Origin: Asticcacaulis biprosthecium C19 | GTDB lineage: Bacteria > Pseudomonadota > Alphaproteobacteria > Caulobacterales > Caulobacteraceae | Direction of reading: 5' to 3' | Length of the DNA stretch: 64,000 nt | NCBI RefSeq assembly: GCF_000204015.1 | Contig: NZ_GL883080.1 | Span: 578,511-642,510, forward strand | Shown here: positions 52,782-61,755 of the stretch, piece after piece | How the letters are laid out: each line of letters begins with the position of its first letter | How positions within the stretch are numbered: the stretch's first letter is position 1 | Made by a program: the position numbers and the translations under genes | Notes under the pieces: generated by a model | The model's input: only the letters and a program-made list of their open reading frames with translations | What the model was told of the DNA's origin: nothing | Database searches by the model: none

Positions 52782-55697
52782 ATGAAGACGTTACTTGGAC
52801 TATCTATGCTGGCCTTGTTGGCGGGTCTGGCCGGTAATGGTCAGGCCCAGGCGGTCACCGGTCTGGATACGCGCGGCCACCTGGTGGCGGTGGCATCGCC
52901 TGCCGCAACGCAATTCGCATTTTCCAGACTTGAGCATGGCGTCCAGGTACGCGTTGGATCTGTCACCAAGAACATCATCTTTTATGGCCCGCGGACGGTC
53001 CGCGTGAACGCCAACCTGGGCGAAAACTATTGGAAATATCCCAGTCTGGTGGTCACCGACCAACCGGATGCCGTCGACTTCGACGTGCGCGAGACCCCGG
53101 AATCGTTGACACTTGTTAGTCCGTCTCTGCAGGTGGTGATCGCCAAATCGACGGGCGCCGTCACGTTCATGGATGCCAGGGGCAAGGTCTACACGCAGGA
53201 GAAGCTGGCCGCGCCGCAAAAACTGAACAAGATCGAAATCTCCGGCGCACCGACCTACGAAGCCAGCAACACCTTTACGCTCAAACCCGACGAAGCCATT
53301 TACGGCTTCGGGTTTGTCGGGCAGGGCGAGGTCAATCGCCGCGACAAGGACCTGCTGCTGGTCCAGACCAATATCGGCATCATCATCCCGGTCATGGTCT
53401 CGACCGAGCGTTACGGCATCCTGTGGGATACCTATTCGAAGATGCGCTTTCAGGACTCCTCAGATGGCACCAGCCTTTGGGCTGAGAGCGCGCCGGGTGG
53501 CGTAGACTACTACTTCATGGCCGGCGATACGCTGGACGACGTCGTCGCCGGCTATCGCGACCTGACCGGCGACGCGCCGATGTATCCGAAACAGGCCTTC
53601 GGCCTGTTCATGAGTAAGGAACGCTACCAGACCCAAAACCGGCTGCTCGAAGTCGCCCGAACCTTCCGCAAGGAACAGTTCCCGCTCGATTACATCGTGC
53701 AGGACTGGCAGTACTGGGGCGGCGATAAGGACGGTACCTGGAGCGGCATGATCTGGAATCCCGAACGCTTTCCGGATCCCAAGGGCATGACCCAAGGCCT
53801 GCATGACATGAACCTGAAGCTGATGATCTCCATCTGGCCGTCCGTCGGCAATGACACCGATCTGGGCAAGGAACTGGACCAGCACAATCTCCGCTTCGAG
53901 CCGCTTCACTGGATTTCGAAACAGGCCCGCATCTACGACGCCTTCAGCCCCAAAGGGCGGGAAATCTACTTCAAGCACATCAAACACGGGCTTCTCGATG
54001 TCGGCGTCGATGCCTTGTGGATGGACGGCACCGAGGTTGAGGTCGGCACTGCCGTCCATGACGCCGGCGAGACGGAACGGGACATCAAGCTGCTCGGTAA
54101 CAACGCCATGGGCGACTTTACCCGCTACCTCAACCCGTATTCGCTGATGACAACCCAGGGGACCTATGACGGGCAACGGGCGACCAGCAATAAACGGGTC
54201 TTCACCCTGACCCGGTCGGCCTGGGCCGGTGCGCAACGGACGGCGGCGGCGTCCTGGTCGGGCGATACCTTCGCCAGTTGGAAGACCCTGAGCGAACAGA
54301 TCAATGGCGGGGTCAATGTCACCATCGCCGGCACCCCGTACTGGACCCAGGACACCGGCGGCTTCTTCGTATCCGGGCGGTTTCCGGGCGGCGAAAAGAA
54401 CCCGGCCTACCGCGAACTCTATGCCCGCTGGGCGCAGTACGCCGCCTTCAACCCGCTTATGCGCATTCACGGCACCGACGTCGAACGCGAGCCCTATATC
54501 TTCCGCGACAGCGACCCGGACCTCTACAAGGCCCTGCGCAATTCGGTCGACCTGCGCTACCGGCTGCTGCCCTATACTTACAGCCTGAGTTGGCAGGTGA
54601 CCCACAAAGGCTATACGGTGATGCGGGGCCTGCCGATGGATTTCCCGGATGACCGCGCCGTCCATAACATCAATGACGCCTTCATGTACGGTCCGTCCGT
54701 CCTGGTGCACCCGGTTACCCGGCCGATGTACCGCTTCCAGGCCCCTCCGGCCGCGACGATACCGGCGTCGGCCCTGCGAACGCCAGACGGCAAGCCGGGA
54801 CTGTCCGGCCAGTATTTTGAAGGTATGAACTTCGAAACGCCCAAAGGCACGACGGTTGACACCACGGTCGACCTGCGCTGGCCGGGGCCACCCCTGACCG
54901 ATATCCCGGCCGGACTGGACAGCCTCAGCAACTTCTCGGTACGATGGACTGGCACTCTTGTCGCGCCGGAAGACGGGGAGTACGAACTGGGCGTCGAGGG
55001 CGATGATGGCTATCGCCTCTTTGTTGACGGCAAGCTTCTGGTCGAGGACTGGAGCATGGGCGCCGCTCGCTATAAGGGCGGCAAGATGCGCCTTCATAAG
55101 GGGCAGGTCGTTCCGGTCACGCTGGAATTCTTCCAGGGCAGCGGCGACCGCAGTGTGCGGCTGGCCTGGCGGACTCCAACCCAGATTGCCGAACTCGCCA
55201 ACACGAAGGTCGAGATCGACGCCACGACGGAGACCTACCTGCCCAAAGGCGGTGACTGGTACGACTTCTGGACCCATGAGCGCTTCGCCGGCGGTCAAAA
55301 AGTCAAGAAAACCGTTCCGATGGACATCCTGCCGCTGTATGTGCGCGCCGGTGCCATTGTGCCCATGGGGCCATTTGTCCAGTACGCCACCGAACGGCCC
55401 GACGCCGACTATGAAATCCGCATCTATCCCGGCGCCGATGGCCGGTTCACGGTCTATGAGGACGACAACGAAACCTACGACTACGAAAAAGGGCAGTACG
55501 CGACCTACGATCTGGTCTGGGACGATGCCGCCCGGACGCTCACGATCGGTGCCCGCCAGGGCATATATCCCGGGTTGGTCGAGGCCAGAAAGCTTAATTT
55601 TGTTCTCGTTTCACCGCAGAATGCGAAGGGATTGGCGGAAGCGACCGCAACGAAGTCGGTGACCTACACGGGTGCACCGACGAGGCTGACGTTTTGA
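52782..55697 (+). CDS. Secreted GH31 alpha-xylosidase/alpha-glucosidase with PA14 domain
   Basis: 971 aa, signal peptide MKTLLGLSMLALLAGLAGNGQAQA; GGAGG precedes the ATG. GH31 barrel: AFGLFMSKERYQTQNRLLEV, FPLDYIVQDWQYWGG and the catalytic nucleophile D415 in ALWMDGTEVEV. Later come TRSAWAGAQRTAAASWSGDT and MRIHGTDVEREPY. A PA14 domain (about 673-805: LSGQYFEGM ... FEGSG-like FFQGSGDRSVRLAW) is inserted before the C-terminal beta domain that ends LTF. This layout matches XyG-active alpha-xylosidases that remove side-chain xylose from xyloglucan oligosaccharides. An alpha-glucosidase role is the alternative. Confidence 0.92.
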   Translation: MKTLLGLSMLALLAGLAGNGQAQAVTGLDTRGHLVAVASPAATQFAFSRLEHGVQVRVGSVTKNIIFYGPRTVRVNANLGENYWKYPSLVVTDQPDAVDFDVRETPESLTLVSPSLQVVIAKSTGAVTFMDARGKVYTQEKLAAPQKLNKIEISGAPTYEASNTFTLKPDEAIYGFGFVGQGEVNRRDKDLLLVQTNIGIIIPVMVSTERYGILWDTYSKMRFQDSSDGTSLWAESAPGGVDYYFMAGDTLDDVVAGYRDLTGDAPMYPKQAFGLFMSKERYQTQNRLLEVARTFRKEQFPLDYIVQDWQYWGGDKDGTWSGMIWNPERFPDPKGMTQGLHDMNLKLMISIWPSVGNDTDLGKELDQHNLRFEPLHWISKQARIYDAFSPKGREIYFKHIKHGLLDVGVDALWMDGTEVEVGTAVHDAGETERDIKLLGNNAMGDFTRYLNPYSLMTTQGTYDGQRATSNKRVFTLTRSAWAGAQRTAAASWSGDTFASWKTLSEQINGGVNVTIAGTPYWTQDTGGFFVSGRFPGGEKNPAYRELYARWAQYAAFNPLMRIHGTDVEREPYIFRDSDPDLYKALRNSVDLRYRLLPYTYSLSWQVTHKGYTVMRGLPMDFPDDRAVHNINDAFMYGPSVLVHPVTRPMYRFQAPPAATIPASALRTPDGKPGLSGQYFEGMNFETPKGTTVDTTVDLRWPGPPLTDIPAGLDSLSNFSVRWTGTLVAPEDGEYELGVEGDDGYRLFVDGKLLVEDWSMGAARYKGGKMRLHKGQVVPVTLEFFQGSGDRSVRLAWRTPTQIAELANTKVEIDATTETYLPKGGDWYDFWTHERFAGGQKVKKTVPMDILPLYVRAGAIVPMGPFVQYATERPDADYEIRIYPGADGRFTVYEDDNETYDYEKGQYATYDLVWDDAARTLTIGARQGIYPGLVEARKLNFVLVSPQNAKGLAEATATKSVTYTGAPTRLTF

Positions 55698-55786
55698 TGT
55701 CGAATAGTTGAATTTTGAGACAAGGCGAATGCGATCGCTTGCGACAGCCTCGAAATCTTGCGCTCTGGGTTTCGACGGCGTCTATC

Positions 55787-56761
55787 CTAACCCAGAACTG
55801 CTCCGACCTGCTGCCTTGCGACCGTATTTAGCACTTCGTCATTAAGCGCTGGAAAGCGCGCCTGAACACGCAAAATGAGAGATTGCAGGTTGCCGTCGTT
55901 ACGGAAGCCCGCAGCTTCGGCTGCCGACGCGTCCAGAATGGGTTGTGAAGTGAAATTTTGCCCAATGAGCGGGTCGGGTTCGAAGCGAATATTGGTGCCC
56001 AGCGCGGTGGCCAATTCTCCCATGGAAAAGCGCAAAACCGGCAAGGTGACCGCACGGCTATTCGGCAGCAGGCCCACAGGCATGTGAATGGCATGCTGCA
56101 GGTTTATGCACGCCTGATCGACGCTCATCGCCCAGATGCGTGCGTCTTCAGACGTTGGGCAGACAAAGGGCCTGTCAACGGGCGCACGAAAAATTTCGCT
56201 CATAAACGCCGACGTCAAACCCTGTCCATTGGGGCGGGCGAGAATAGCGGGCAATCTCAGCGAAATGGCCTCGACTTCGCCCCGGCGATGCAGGTCGGCA
56301 AGGTAGGTTTCGCACATGAGCTTGTGCGCGGCGTAGGATAAAAAGGGTGCGGGGGGCGTATCGTCGTCAATTCGTTCGTTAAGGCCGAGTGAAAATATTG
56401 CGATCGTGGACGCATAAATGATGCGTGGAACGCGATCCGCCGCAGGGCCCGCTGCGGCAACAGCGTCGAACAGGTCCAAAGAGGCGTTGAGGTTTATGCG
56501 TCGCGAAAGGTCGCGGTCAGCCTCGGCCGTGCCGCCGGGAACAGTCGCAAGGTGGATCAGGACATCGACGGCCTGGTCTGCGACATGCGACACGAGACTC
56601 GACTGAACCAGATCACCTTCGACGCGGGTTATCCGGGTATGTCTGAGGGATGGCGGGAGGTTCCGATCGACAAGTACGAGATGGTACCGGTCGTCCGCCA
56701 ATAGCTGTTGCGTCAGAACTTGGCCGACGAACCCACCGGCTCCGGTGATGGCTATGCGCAT
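55787..56761 (-). CDS. NAD-dependent epimerase/dehydratase (DenD-like SDR)
   Basis: 324 aa extended short-chain dehydrogenase. NAD site ITGAGGFVGQVLTQQLL, then GDLVQ, LIHLATVPGGTAEAD and the catalytic YAAHK (Y-x3-K) after the Ser of IIYASTIAIFS. The VPGGTAEADRD and PTSEDARIWAMSVDQACINLQHA segments resemble D-erythronate dehydrogenase (DenD) and related sugar-acid dehydrogenases. It starts 6 bp after the MFS transporter gene and is probably co-transcribed with it. Confidence 0.85.
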   Translation of the reverse strand: MRIAITGAGGFVGQVLTQQLLADDRYHLVLVDRNLPPSLRHTRITRVEGDLVQSSLVSHVADQAVDVLIHLATVPGGTAEADRDLSRRINLNASLDLFDAVAAAGPAADRVPRIIYASTIAIFSLGLNERIDDDTPPAPFLSYAAHKLMCETYLADLHRRGEVEAISLRLPAILARPNGQGLTSAFMSEIFRAPVDRPFVCPTSEDARIWAMSVDQACINLQHAIHMPVGLLPNSRAVTLPVLRFSMGELATALGTNIRFEPDPLIGQNFTSQPILDASAAEAAGFRNDGNLQSLILRVQARFPALNDEVLNTVARQQVGAVLG

Positions 56762-56767
56762 GTGCTG

Positions 56768-57961
56768 TTACTGAGGCGGCATGACGTAGACACGCACCTT
56801 GGGCTTGATCGCGGCCGAAAGGATGGCTGCGATCACGCTCAAGGCCAGGGCGCCTGCACTGACCACGCTTAACATCAGAAGCGCATTTTCCAGCCCCTGC
56901 AATTTCGCCGTCAAGCCCAGCACGATAACCGGGCTGGCAAAATTGCCGAGGAAGAAGGCCGTTTGCCAACCCCCCGTGCCACGTCCGCGCTGCTCGAAAT
57001 CCAGTTTGGCCATGATTGAGGTCAACACGGCCGGAAGAGTCATTCCACACCCGAGGCTGGCAATGACGATACCGGCACAGGTGACGCCGTAGCTTCCATT
57101 TCCGACAAATAGGAGCAGCCCCATCATGATGAGCGCGAAGGCAATGGCCAGGACCTGGAAAAGGTTGAGCCGGGACAGCTTTTGAAAGATCAGCCCGCCG
57201 ATGGGCACCGCAATGCCGCCGGCTGCGCTGGTCAGGCCGATAAGCTGTGCTGAGCCCATGCCGCGCGCGGTCAATACAAACGGTGTCTGAATAGGCACGA
57301 CGAAGAAAAGGATCGCGACGAACAGGCCCAGGACATAAAGTGGAATCACCTTCCACCAGGGGAATTTGCCACCGACTTCATGCGCCTCCGCCTTGGGCTC
57401 GCGAATGAGCACGAGGACGAGCGGAATAAACAGAAGCGGCAAGGCATAGACGACGAAGGGATAGCGCCAGCCGAACTCGCCCAGGGCGCCGCCAACGGCC
57501 ATCATGACGACGGCGGCGACTGATGCCGTGCTGGTCTGCACCACGAGCCAATGCTGACGCCTGGCGCCTTTGAAATAGTCGCCAATCAGGGTCGTCGACG
57601 CCGTCATGAAGCCGGATTCGGCGAGGCCGACGCCAACCCGTGTTGCGATGATGTGGTTGAGGTCATTAAGGAAAAATGGTGCGAGCCCGCAAACCAGATA
57701 CAGCACGAGAGACAGGATCAACACGGTCTTTCGGCCGGTCGTCTCGACGATCCGGCCGGCGAACGGCGCGGTGACCGCGACCACCAGGGCGGGCACGCTC
57801 AGGGCCAGGATCACCTTGGTCGCAGCCTGCGGGTCATCCGGGAACGCAGCTATGATCATCGGCAAGATTGGCGAAATCAACAACGTCGCAGCGACTGACA
57901 AGGTTGAAAGCAGGCAAAGCAGCAAGCCTTGCGCCGCCGTGCCCGTTTTGGGATTTGACAT
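56768..57961 (-). CDS. Major facilitator superfamily transporter (397 aa)
   Basis: Twelve membrane helices; the opening LLLCLLSTLSVAATLLISPILPMIIAAFPDD and the loop-2 motif GRIVETTGRKTVLI (GxxxDxxGRK-like) are typical. The CGLAPFFLNDLNHIIATRVGVGLAESG stretch resembles the CynX/aromatic-acid transporter groups. Substrate unknown; context suggests the compound processed by the flanking dehydrogenase, monooxygenase and hydrolase. Confidence 0.9.
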   Translation of the reverse strand: MSNPKTGTAAQGLLLCLLSTLSVAATLLISPILPMIIAAFPDDPQAATKVILALSVPALVVAVTAPFAGRIVETTGRKTVLILSLVLYLVCGLAPFFLNDLNHIIATRVGVGLAESGFMTASTTLIGDYFKGARRQHWLVVQTSTASVAAVVMMAVGGALGEFGWRYPFVVYALPLLFIPLVLVLIREPKAEAHEVGGKFPWWKVIPLYVLGLFVAILFFVVPIQTPFVLTARGMGSAQLIGLTSAAGGIAVPIGGLIFQKLSRLNLFQVLAIAFALIMMGLLLFVGNGSYGVTCAGIVIASLGCGMTLPAVLTSIMAKLDFEQRGRGTGGWQTAFFLGNFASPVIVLGLTAKLQGLENALLMLSVVSAGALALSVIAAILSAAIKPKVRVYVMPPQ

Positions 57962-58071
57962 GTGAGATCCAATCCAGATCGTTTGTGGATGACATCGGTG
58001 GGATTGCCTGGATCGCGTCCCGATTTAAGGCTGCCCGGTGGCGGCCGGCGCGGAGTTCGCGCCGGGGCAGA

Positions 58072-58180
58072 GGCTAGAGCGAGATGCGTTTTGGCAGAAT
58101 CACAAGCCCGCTCTAGATCTTTGTTTTGACGCGCAAATTACCCGAAAAGTGCTGCACACTTTGTCGGATTGCGCTCTAGA
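58072..58180. repeat. Palindromic intergenic element with ctctaga ends
   Basis: Bounded by gctagagc (58073-58080) and gctctaga (58173-58180), with a second internal ctctaga (58111-58117) and a hairpin ccgaaaagtg / cactttgtcgg (58142-58167) whose right arm has a 1-bp insertion. It ends exactly on the TAG of the TonB receptor gene. It has the look of a small mobile palindromic repeat family. Only one copy lies in this window. Confidence 0.5.
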
Positions 58181-60563
58181 ATTCCCGGTTGAACCGGAAA
58201 CCGTAGGTACGTGGCGGCGTGGTGACATTCTGAATCGCGTTTACCGACGCGTAGAACTGGGTCGACGTCACGATGCGTTTGTCTTCGAGATTACGCACCC
58301 AGGCGTTTACCGACCAGGTGCGATCGCTATCGCCGTAGCTGATCTGAAGGTTGGAGACCCAGTTGGCGGGGACGATCTCCGAATCGAGATACTCGAAGCC
58401 GACAAACCGTTCGCTTTTATATTGGGTGTCGACCGAGGCGACGACTTCGTGTTCGCCCATCGGAAACGTTTGCTGGGCGCCGAGGTTCAGCGTCCATTTG
58501 GGAGATTGGTAGGTTTGCTTTCCGGAACAATCGATAAGGAATTGCGCCGGGTTCGCGGGGTCCACAGTGTAGGGGCACCCTACGACCGGCGGCAGCCCGG
58601 CATTGGGTTGCGTAAAGGTGAAATCCTCATACGTCGCGTCCAGATACTGGACGCTGGCCGACAGGAGCGTATGCGTCGCCGGAAGGTACCGGGCATCGAT
58701 CTCGATACCTTTGTTGGTTGAGCGGCCAAGGTTCTCCGTGAAAACCCCCTGATTTCCGTTGGCATCCAAACCGGTATGGTTGACCTGCTGGTCGCGGTAT
58801 TTCCAGATGAAGCCCTCGAGATTGAGCTGCAGTTTGTTTCCAAACAGACGATTTTTGGAACCAACTGTATAGGCATCGATAAATTCGGGCAGGTATTGTT
58901 CATGCCCGGCGGACAGAGAGAAGCCGCCGGAACGATATCCCGTTTCGAAACTCGCATAAAACAAGGATCTGGGAGCGATGTCGTATTCGACACCCAGGCG
59001 ATATGTGATCTTGTCGTTCTTCTGCTGTGCGTGAACGGGTGTGCTGGCGCGGATCAAAAGGCCACCCGTTGCGCCGATCGGCCGTGCCTGGTTTTCCGGT
59101 GGAATGATGAAGGGCGCTGGCAATTCATTGAAGCCGTAGGTAACCGGCAACAGAGGGACCAAAGGGCAGGAGGGAACGCCGAAGCCATTCCTGACAAGAC
59201 AGCGGACGAGAAATACATCCGCCTGACCGTCGAAAGTCTTTTTGTCGTTTGTATAGCGGACTCCGCCGACGGCCCTGAATCTGTCCGTCAGGTTTAGCGT
59301 CGTGCGAGCGAAGACGGCGTAAGACTCGGTTTTCGACACCAGGTCTTGATAGGCACTCAAGGCCTGTTGAGAGAAGTTGTAGTGGCCGGAAACCGTCTCG
59401 TTAAAATAGTATGCGCCCAGGATATAGTCCAGCTTGCCGATGCGCTTCCCGTTGAAGCGGGCCTCCAGGCTGGTCTGCTTGTCCTTTTCATCGATCAGTC
59501 CGATAAAGCCCGGAACAGCGAAGCGATTGTCGAGATTGGATTCACGCGCCGCCGGTATGATGGTCAGGGTGCCGGCGCCGGTTGTCCACTCGACATGGGC
59601 GCTAATGCCTTTGAAGTCATTCTTTTGATAGACGTTGTCGTCCAACGGATTCAGCGTGCGGCCGGAAAGGCCTGCGAACAAGGTTTGGCGGTAGGCCTGC
59701 GCCTCGGGGCTGAGCAGACCGACGGCGTTGTCTATGCCGGACGGCACGAAGCCGTATTTGCCCGTCTGGAAATTGAGGGCATAGTGGCCGCCGTAGCTGG
59801 ATCCGGGGCCGACGCCGCCGGTTTTGGAATAGTCGGCATTTAAACGGATACTGAAATCGGACGATGGCCGGTACAACCACTGAACCCGGGCCGCCGCCGT
59901 GTCTTCGTCGGATTGTCCATCCGACAAATATCCATCGTGTTTTACGTAGTTCCCGGCAACGCGAAGGGCCATGGTATTGCCGATCGGGAGATTGACGGCG
60001 CCTTGCATATTTACCGCGCCGAAATTGCCCAGACTGGCAACCAACTGTCCGGATTCCTGATGCAGTTTGGGTCGCGCCGGCAAGACATTGATGGCCCCCG
60101 CCGTGGCGTTGCGTCCGTACAACGTGCCCTGTGGCCCCTTGAGCACTTCAAGACGCTCCAAATCATAGAACATGCCGGAGGTCGAGGTGGGGCGGCCGAG
60201 ATAGACATCGTCGTAGTTGAACGCGATCGCGGGGTCAGAATAGCCGTTGACCGTGAAGTTACCCACGCCGCGCAGAAAGAAGATCGTGTTGGCGCCACCG
60301 CCGGCCTGGACATTAAGGGCCGGTACCACGCTGCTGATATTGGCCGCGTTGGAGACATCATGCTTGACCAGGACAGCCGACGTAATGACGTCGACGGCAA
60401 TTCCGGCCTTCTGCAGGCTTTCTGTTTTGCGTTGGGCGGTAATAACGATCTCACCCAAACCCGTTTCCGATGAAGTTTCGGTTTGGGGTGATTCCTGCGC
60501 GGATCCGCAGACGGGCCATACGAGAAGTGCGAGCGCCGAACTGGCGAGCCATAGCGTTTTCAT
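58176..60563 (-). CDS. TonB-dependent outer-membrane receptor (795 aa)
   Basis: I start at the ATG at 60561-60563 (MKTLWLASSALALLVWPVCGSAQ, a signal peptide); the longer frame upstream is an Arg/Lys/Pro repeat and is rejected. TonB box GEIVITAQRK, plug domain with VVPALNVQAGGGANTIFFLRGVGNF and LKGPQGTLYGRNATAGAINVLPA, then a 22-strand barrel ending RTYGFRFNREF with the terminal Phe. It belongs to the large TBDR class of Caulobacterales and sphingomonads that import plant-derived or aromatic compounds. Leader gene of the leftward arm of the catabolic cluster. Confidence 0.93.
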   Translation of the reverse strand: MKTLWLASSALALLVWPVCGSAQESPQTETSSETGLGEIVITAQRKTESLQKAGIAVDVITSAVLVKHDVSNAANISSVVPALNVQAGGGANTIFFLRGVGNFTVNGYSDPAIAFNYDDVYLGRPTSTSGMFYDLERLEVLKGPQGTLYGRNATAGAINVLPARPKLHQESGQLVASLGNFGAVNMQGAVNLPIGNTMALRVAGNYVKHDGYLSDGQSDEDTAAARVQWLYRPSSDFSIRLNADYSKTGGVGPGSSYGGHYALNFQTGKYGFVPSGIDNAVGLLSPEAQAYRQTLFAGLSGRTLNPLDDNVYQKNDFKGISAHVEWTTGAGTLTIIPAARESNLDNRFAVPGFIGLIDEKDKQTSLEARFNGKRIGKLDYILGAYYFNETVSGHYNFSQQALSAYQDLVSKTESYAVFARTTLNLTDRFRAVGGVRYTNDKKTFDGQADVFLVRCLVRNGFGVPSCPLVPLLPVTYGFNELPAPFIIPPENQARPIGATGGLLIRASTPVHAQQKNDKITYRLGVEYDIAPRSLFYASFETGYRSGGFSLSAGHEQYLPEFIDAYTVGSKNRLFGNKLQLNLEGFIWKYRDQQVNHTGLDANGNQGVFTENLGRSTNKGIEIDARYLPATHTLLSASVQYLDATYEDFTFTQPNAGLPPVVGCPYTVDPANPAQFLIDCSGKQTYQSPKWTLNLGAQQTFPMGEHEVVASVDTQYKSERFVGFEYLDSEIVPANWVSNLQISYGDSDRTWSVNAWVRNLEDKRIVTSTQFYASVNAIQNVTTPPRTYGFRFNREF

Positions 60564-60669
60564 GTTTCCATCCCTGCGTTTTGGCCTTTGTTTTGGCCTG
60601 TGTTTTGGCCGCCGCATGTTTTTTTCTGCGGTCATTTCCAGGAACAATGAAACACGGACCTTGCCAAAA

Positions 60670-60712
60670 GAAAAATCTATTATATTGATCAATATTCATA
60701 TGAAAAATCTAT
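60670..60712. promoter_or_regulatory. Control region between TonB receptor and LysR regulator genes
   Basis: A perfect 14-bp palindrome atattgatcaatat (60682-60695) is flanked by two identical direct repeats gaaaaatctat (60670-60680 and 60702-60712). An ATC-N9-GAT motif (60675-60689), the core of NodD-type LysR sites, overlaps the palindrome. It lies just ahead of the LysR gene (60729) and 110 bp before the divergent receptor gene, so it probably controls both. Confidence 0.6.
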
Positions 60713-60728
60713 ACAACGGGAGGTGGCG

Positions 60729-61646
60729 ATGCGGTTTAAAGGTCTCGATCTGAACCTGATCATGGCTCTGGACGTTCTGCTGGAGGAGGGGAGTGTGTCG
60801 AATTCCGCCCGCCGCCTCAACATGACCCAGCCGGCGATGAGCGCCGCCCTGAACCGGCTTCGTGAATATTTCAACGACGAGATTCTGATTTCAAACGGGC
60901 GTCGCATGATGGCGACGGCTTATGCCCAGAGTCTGGCGGGCAGGGTCAAAGCCATCCTGGCCGATGTCCAGCTTCTGATCTCGACCTCGTCGGTCTTTGA
61001 CCCTAAGACGTCCGATCGTACATTTCGCATTGCAGCCTCTGATTACATAACAGCTGTGCTCATCACGCCGCTCGCCGAACGTTTGGCCTCCACGGCGCCC
61101 GGTGTTCGTCTCAACCTGCGCTTCCCCAGTGAACACTCGCAGGTCCAATTGGACAATGGCGACCTCGATCTCGTTATCACACCCGAAGAATATATCTCGG
61201 CGGACCATCCTTCGGAGCTCGTACTGGAAGAAGATCATGTTCTGGCGGGTTGGTCGGGCAATCCGTATTTTCAGGCTGCGATCGACGTCGAAACCTTCTT
61301 TGGACTTAGCCATGTCGCGGTATCGATCGGTAGCCGCCAGGAAGGTTCATTTGCGGAAAGACGAATGGAAGCCTTTAGTCGTAAACGCAATATCGAGATC
61401 ACCGCGCCGTCCTTTACGACCGTTCCGTGGCTGCTGATCAACACCAACCGGGTCGCCATTATGCACAAACGCCTGGCAGACACGGTGAGGGATCATATGC
61501 CACTCAGTGTCGCTCCGTTGCCCTTTGCTTTCCCGGCCATGCGGGAGATGATGCAGTACCACCGGGCAACGGGTCTGGATGGTGGACTGATATGGCTTCG
61601 CCAGCAGATTGCCGCCATCGCCCATATAAATAGAATTGATGATTAG
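60729..61646 (+). CDS. LysR-family regulator, NodD-like (305 aa)
   Basis: Start at the ATG at 60729 behind GGGAGG; a GTG two codons earlier is in frame. Winged HTH at residues 1-62: LDLNLIMALDVLLEEGSVSNSARRLNMTQPAMSAALNRLREYFND. The LNLIMALDxLL...ILISNGRRM pattern is of the NodD/NahR/LinR type. The ligand domain begins DRTFRIAASDYITAVLI. Likely activator of the divergent transport arm and of the following monooxygenase/hydrolase genes in response to the aromatic substrate. Confidence 0.92.
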   Translation: MRFKGLDLNLIMALDVLLEEGSVSNSARRLNMTQPAMSAALNRLREYFNDEILISNGRRMMATAYAQSLAGRVKAILADVQLLISTSSVFDPKTSDRTFRIAASDYITAVLITPLAERLASTAPGVRLNLRFPSEHSQVQLDNGDLDLVITPEEYISADHPSELVLEEDHVLAGWSGNPYFQAAIDVETFFGLSHVAVSIGSRQEGSFAERRMEAFSRKRNIEITAPSFTTVPWLLINTNRVAIMHKRLADTVRDHMPLSVAPLPFAFPAMREMMQYHRATGLDGGLIWLRQQIAAIAHINRIDD

Positions 61647-61755
61647 GCATAAAAACAATCATTTTTACAAATTTACGGGGCCGCTTTAATCTCTCTGTGA
61701 AATGGCCAGAAAACTGGCCCGCCGCGTGTTCGGCGCGTGAGACAGGGAGTGCGCG

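Noticed and set aside
53460-55298. A 612-codon open frame antisense to the GH31 gene
   Set aside because: It lies wholly opposite a well-supported gene; the composition is a shadow of GC-rich codon use and there is no recognisable domain or ribosome site.
60564-60692. Upstream extension of the TonB receptor with an Arg/Lys/Pro repeat
   Set aside because: It would place 43 residues before a clear signal peptide. It reflects a short ttttggcc-type DNA repeat in the leader.
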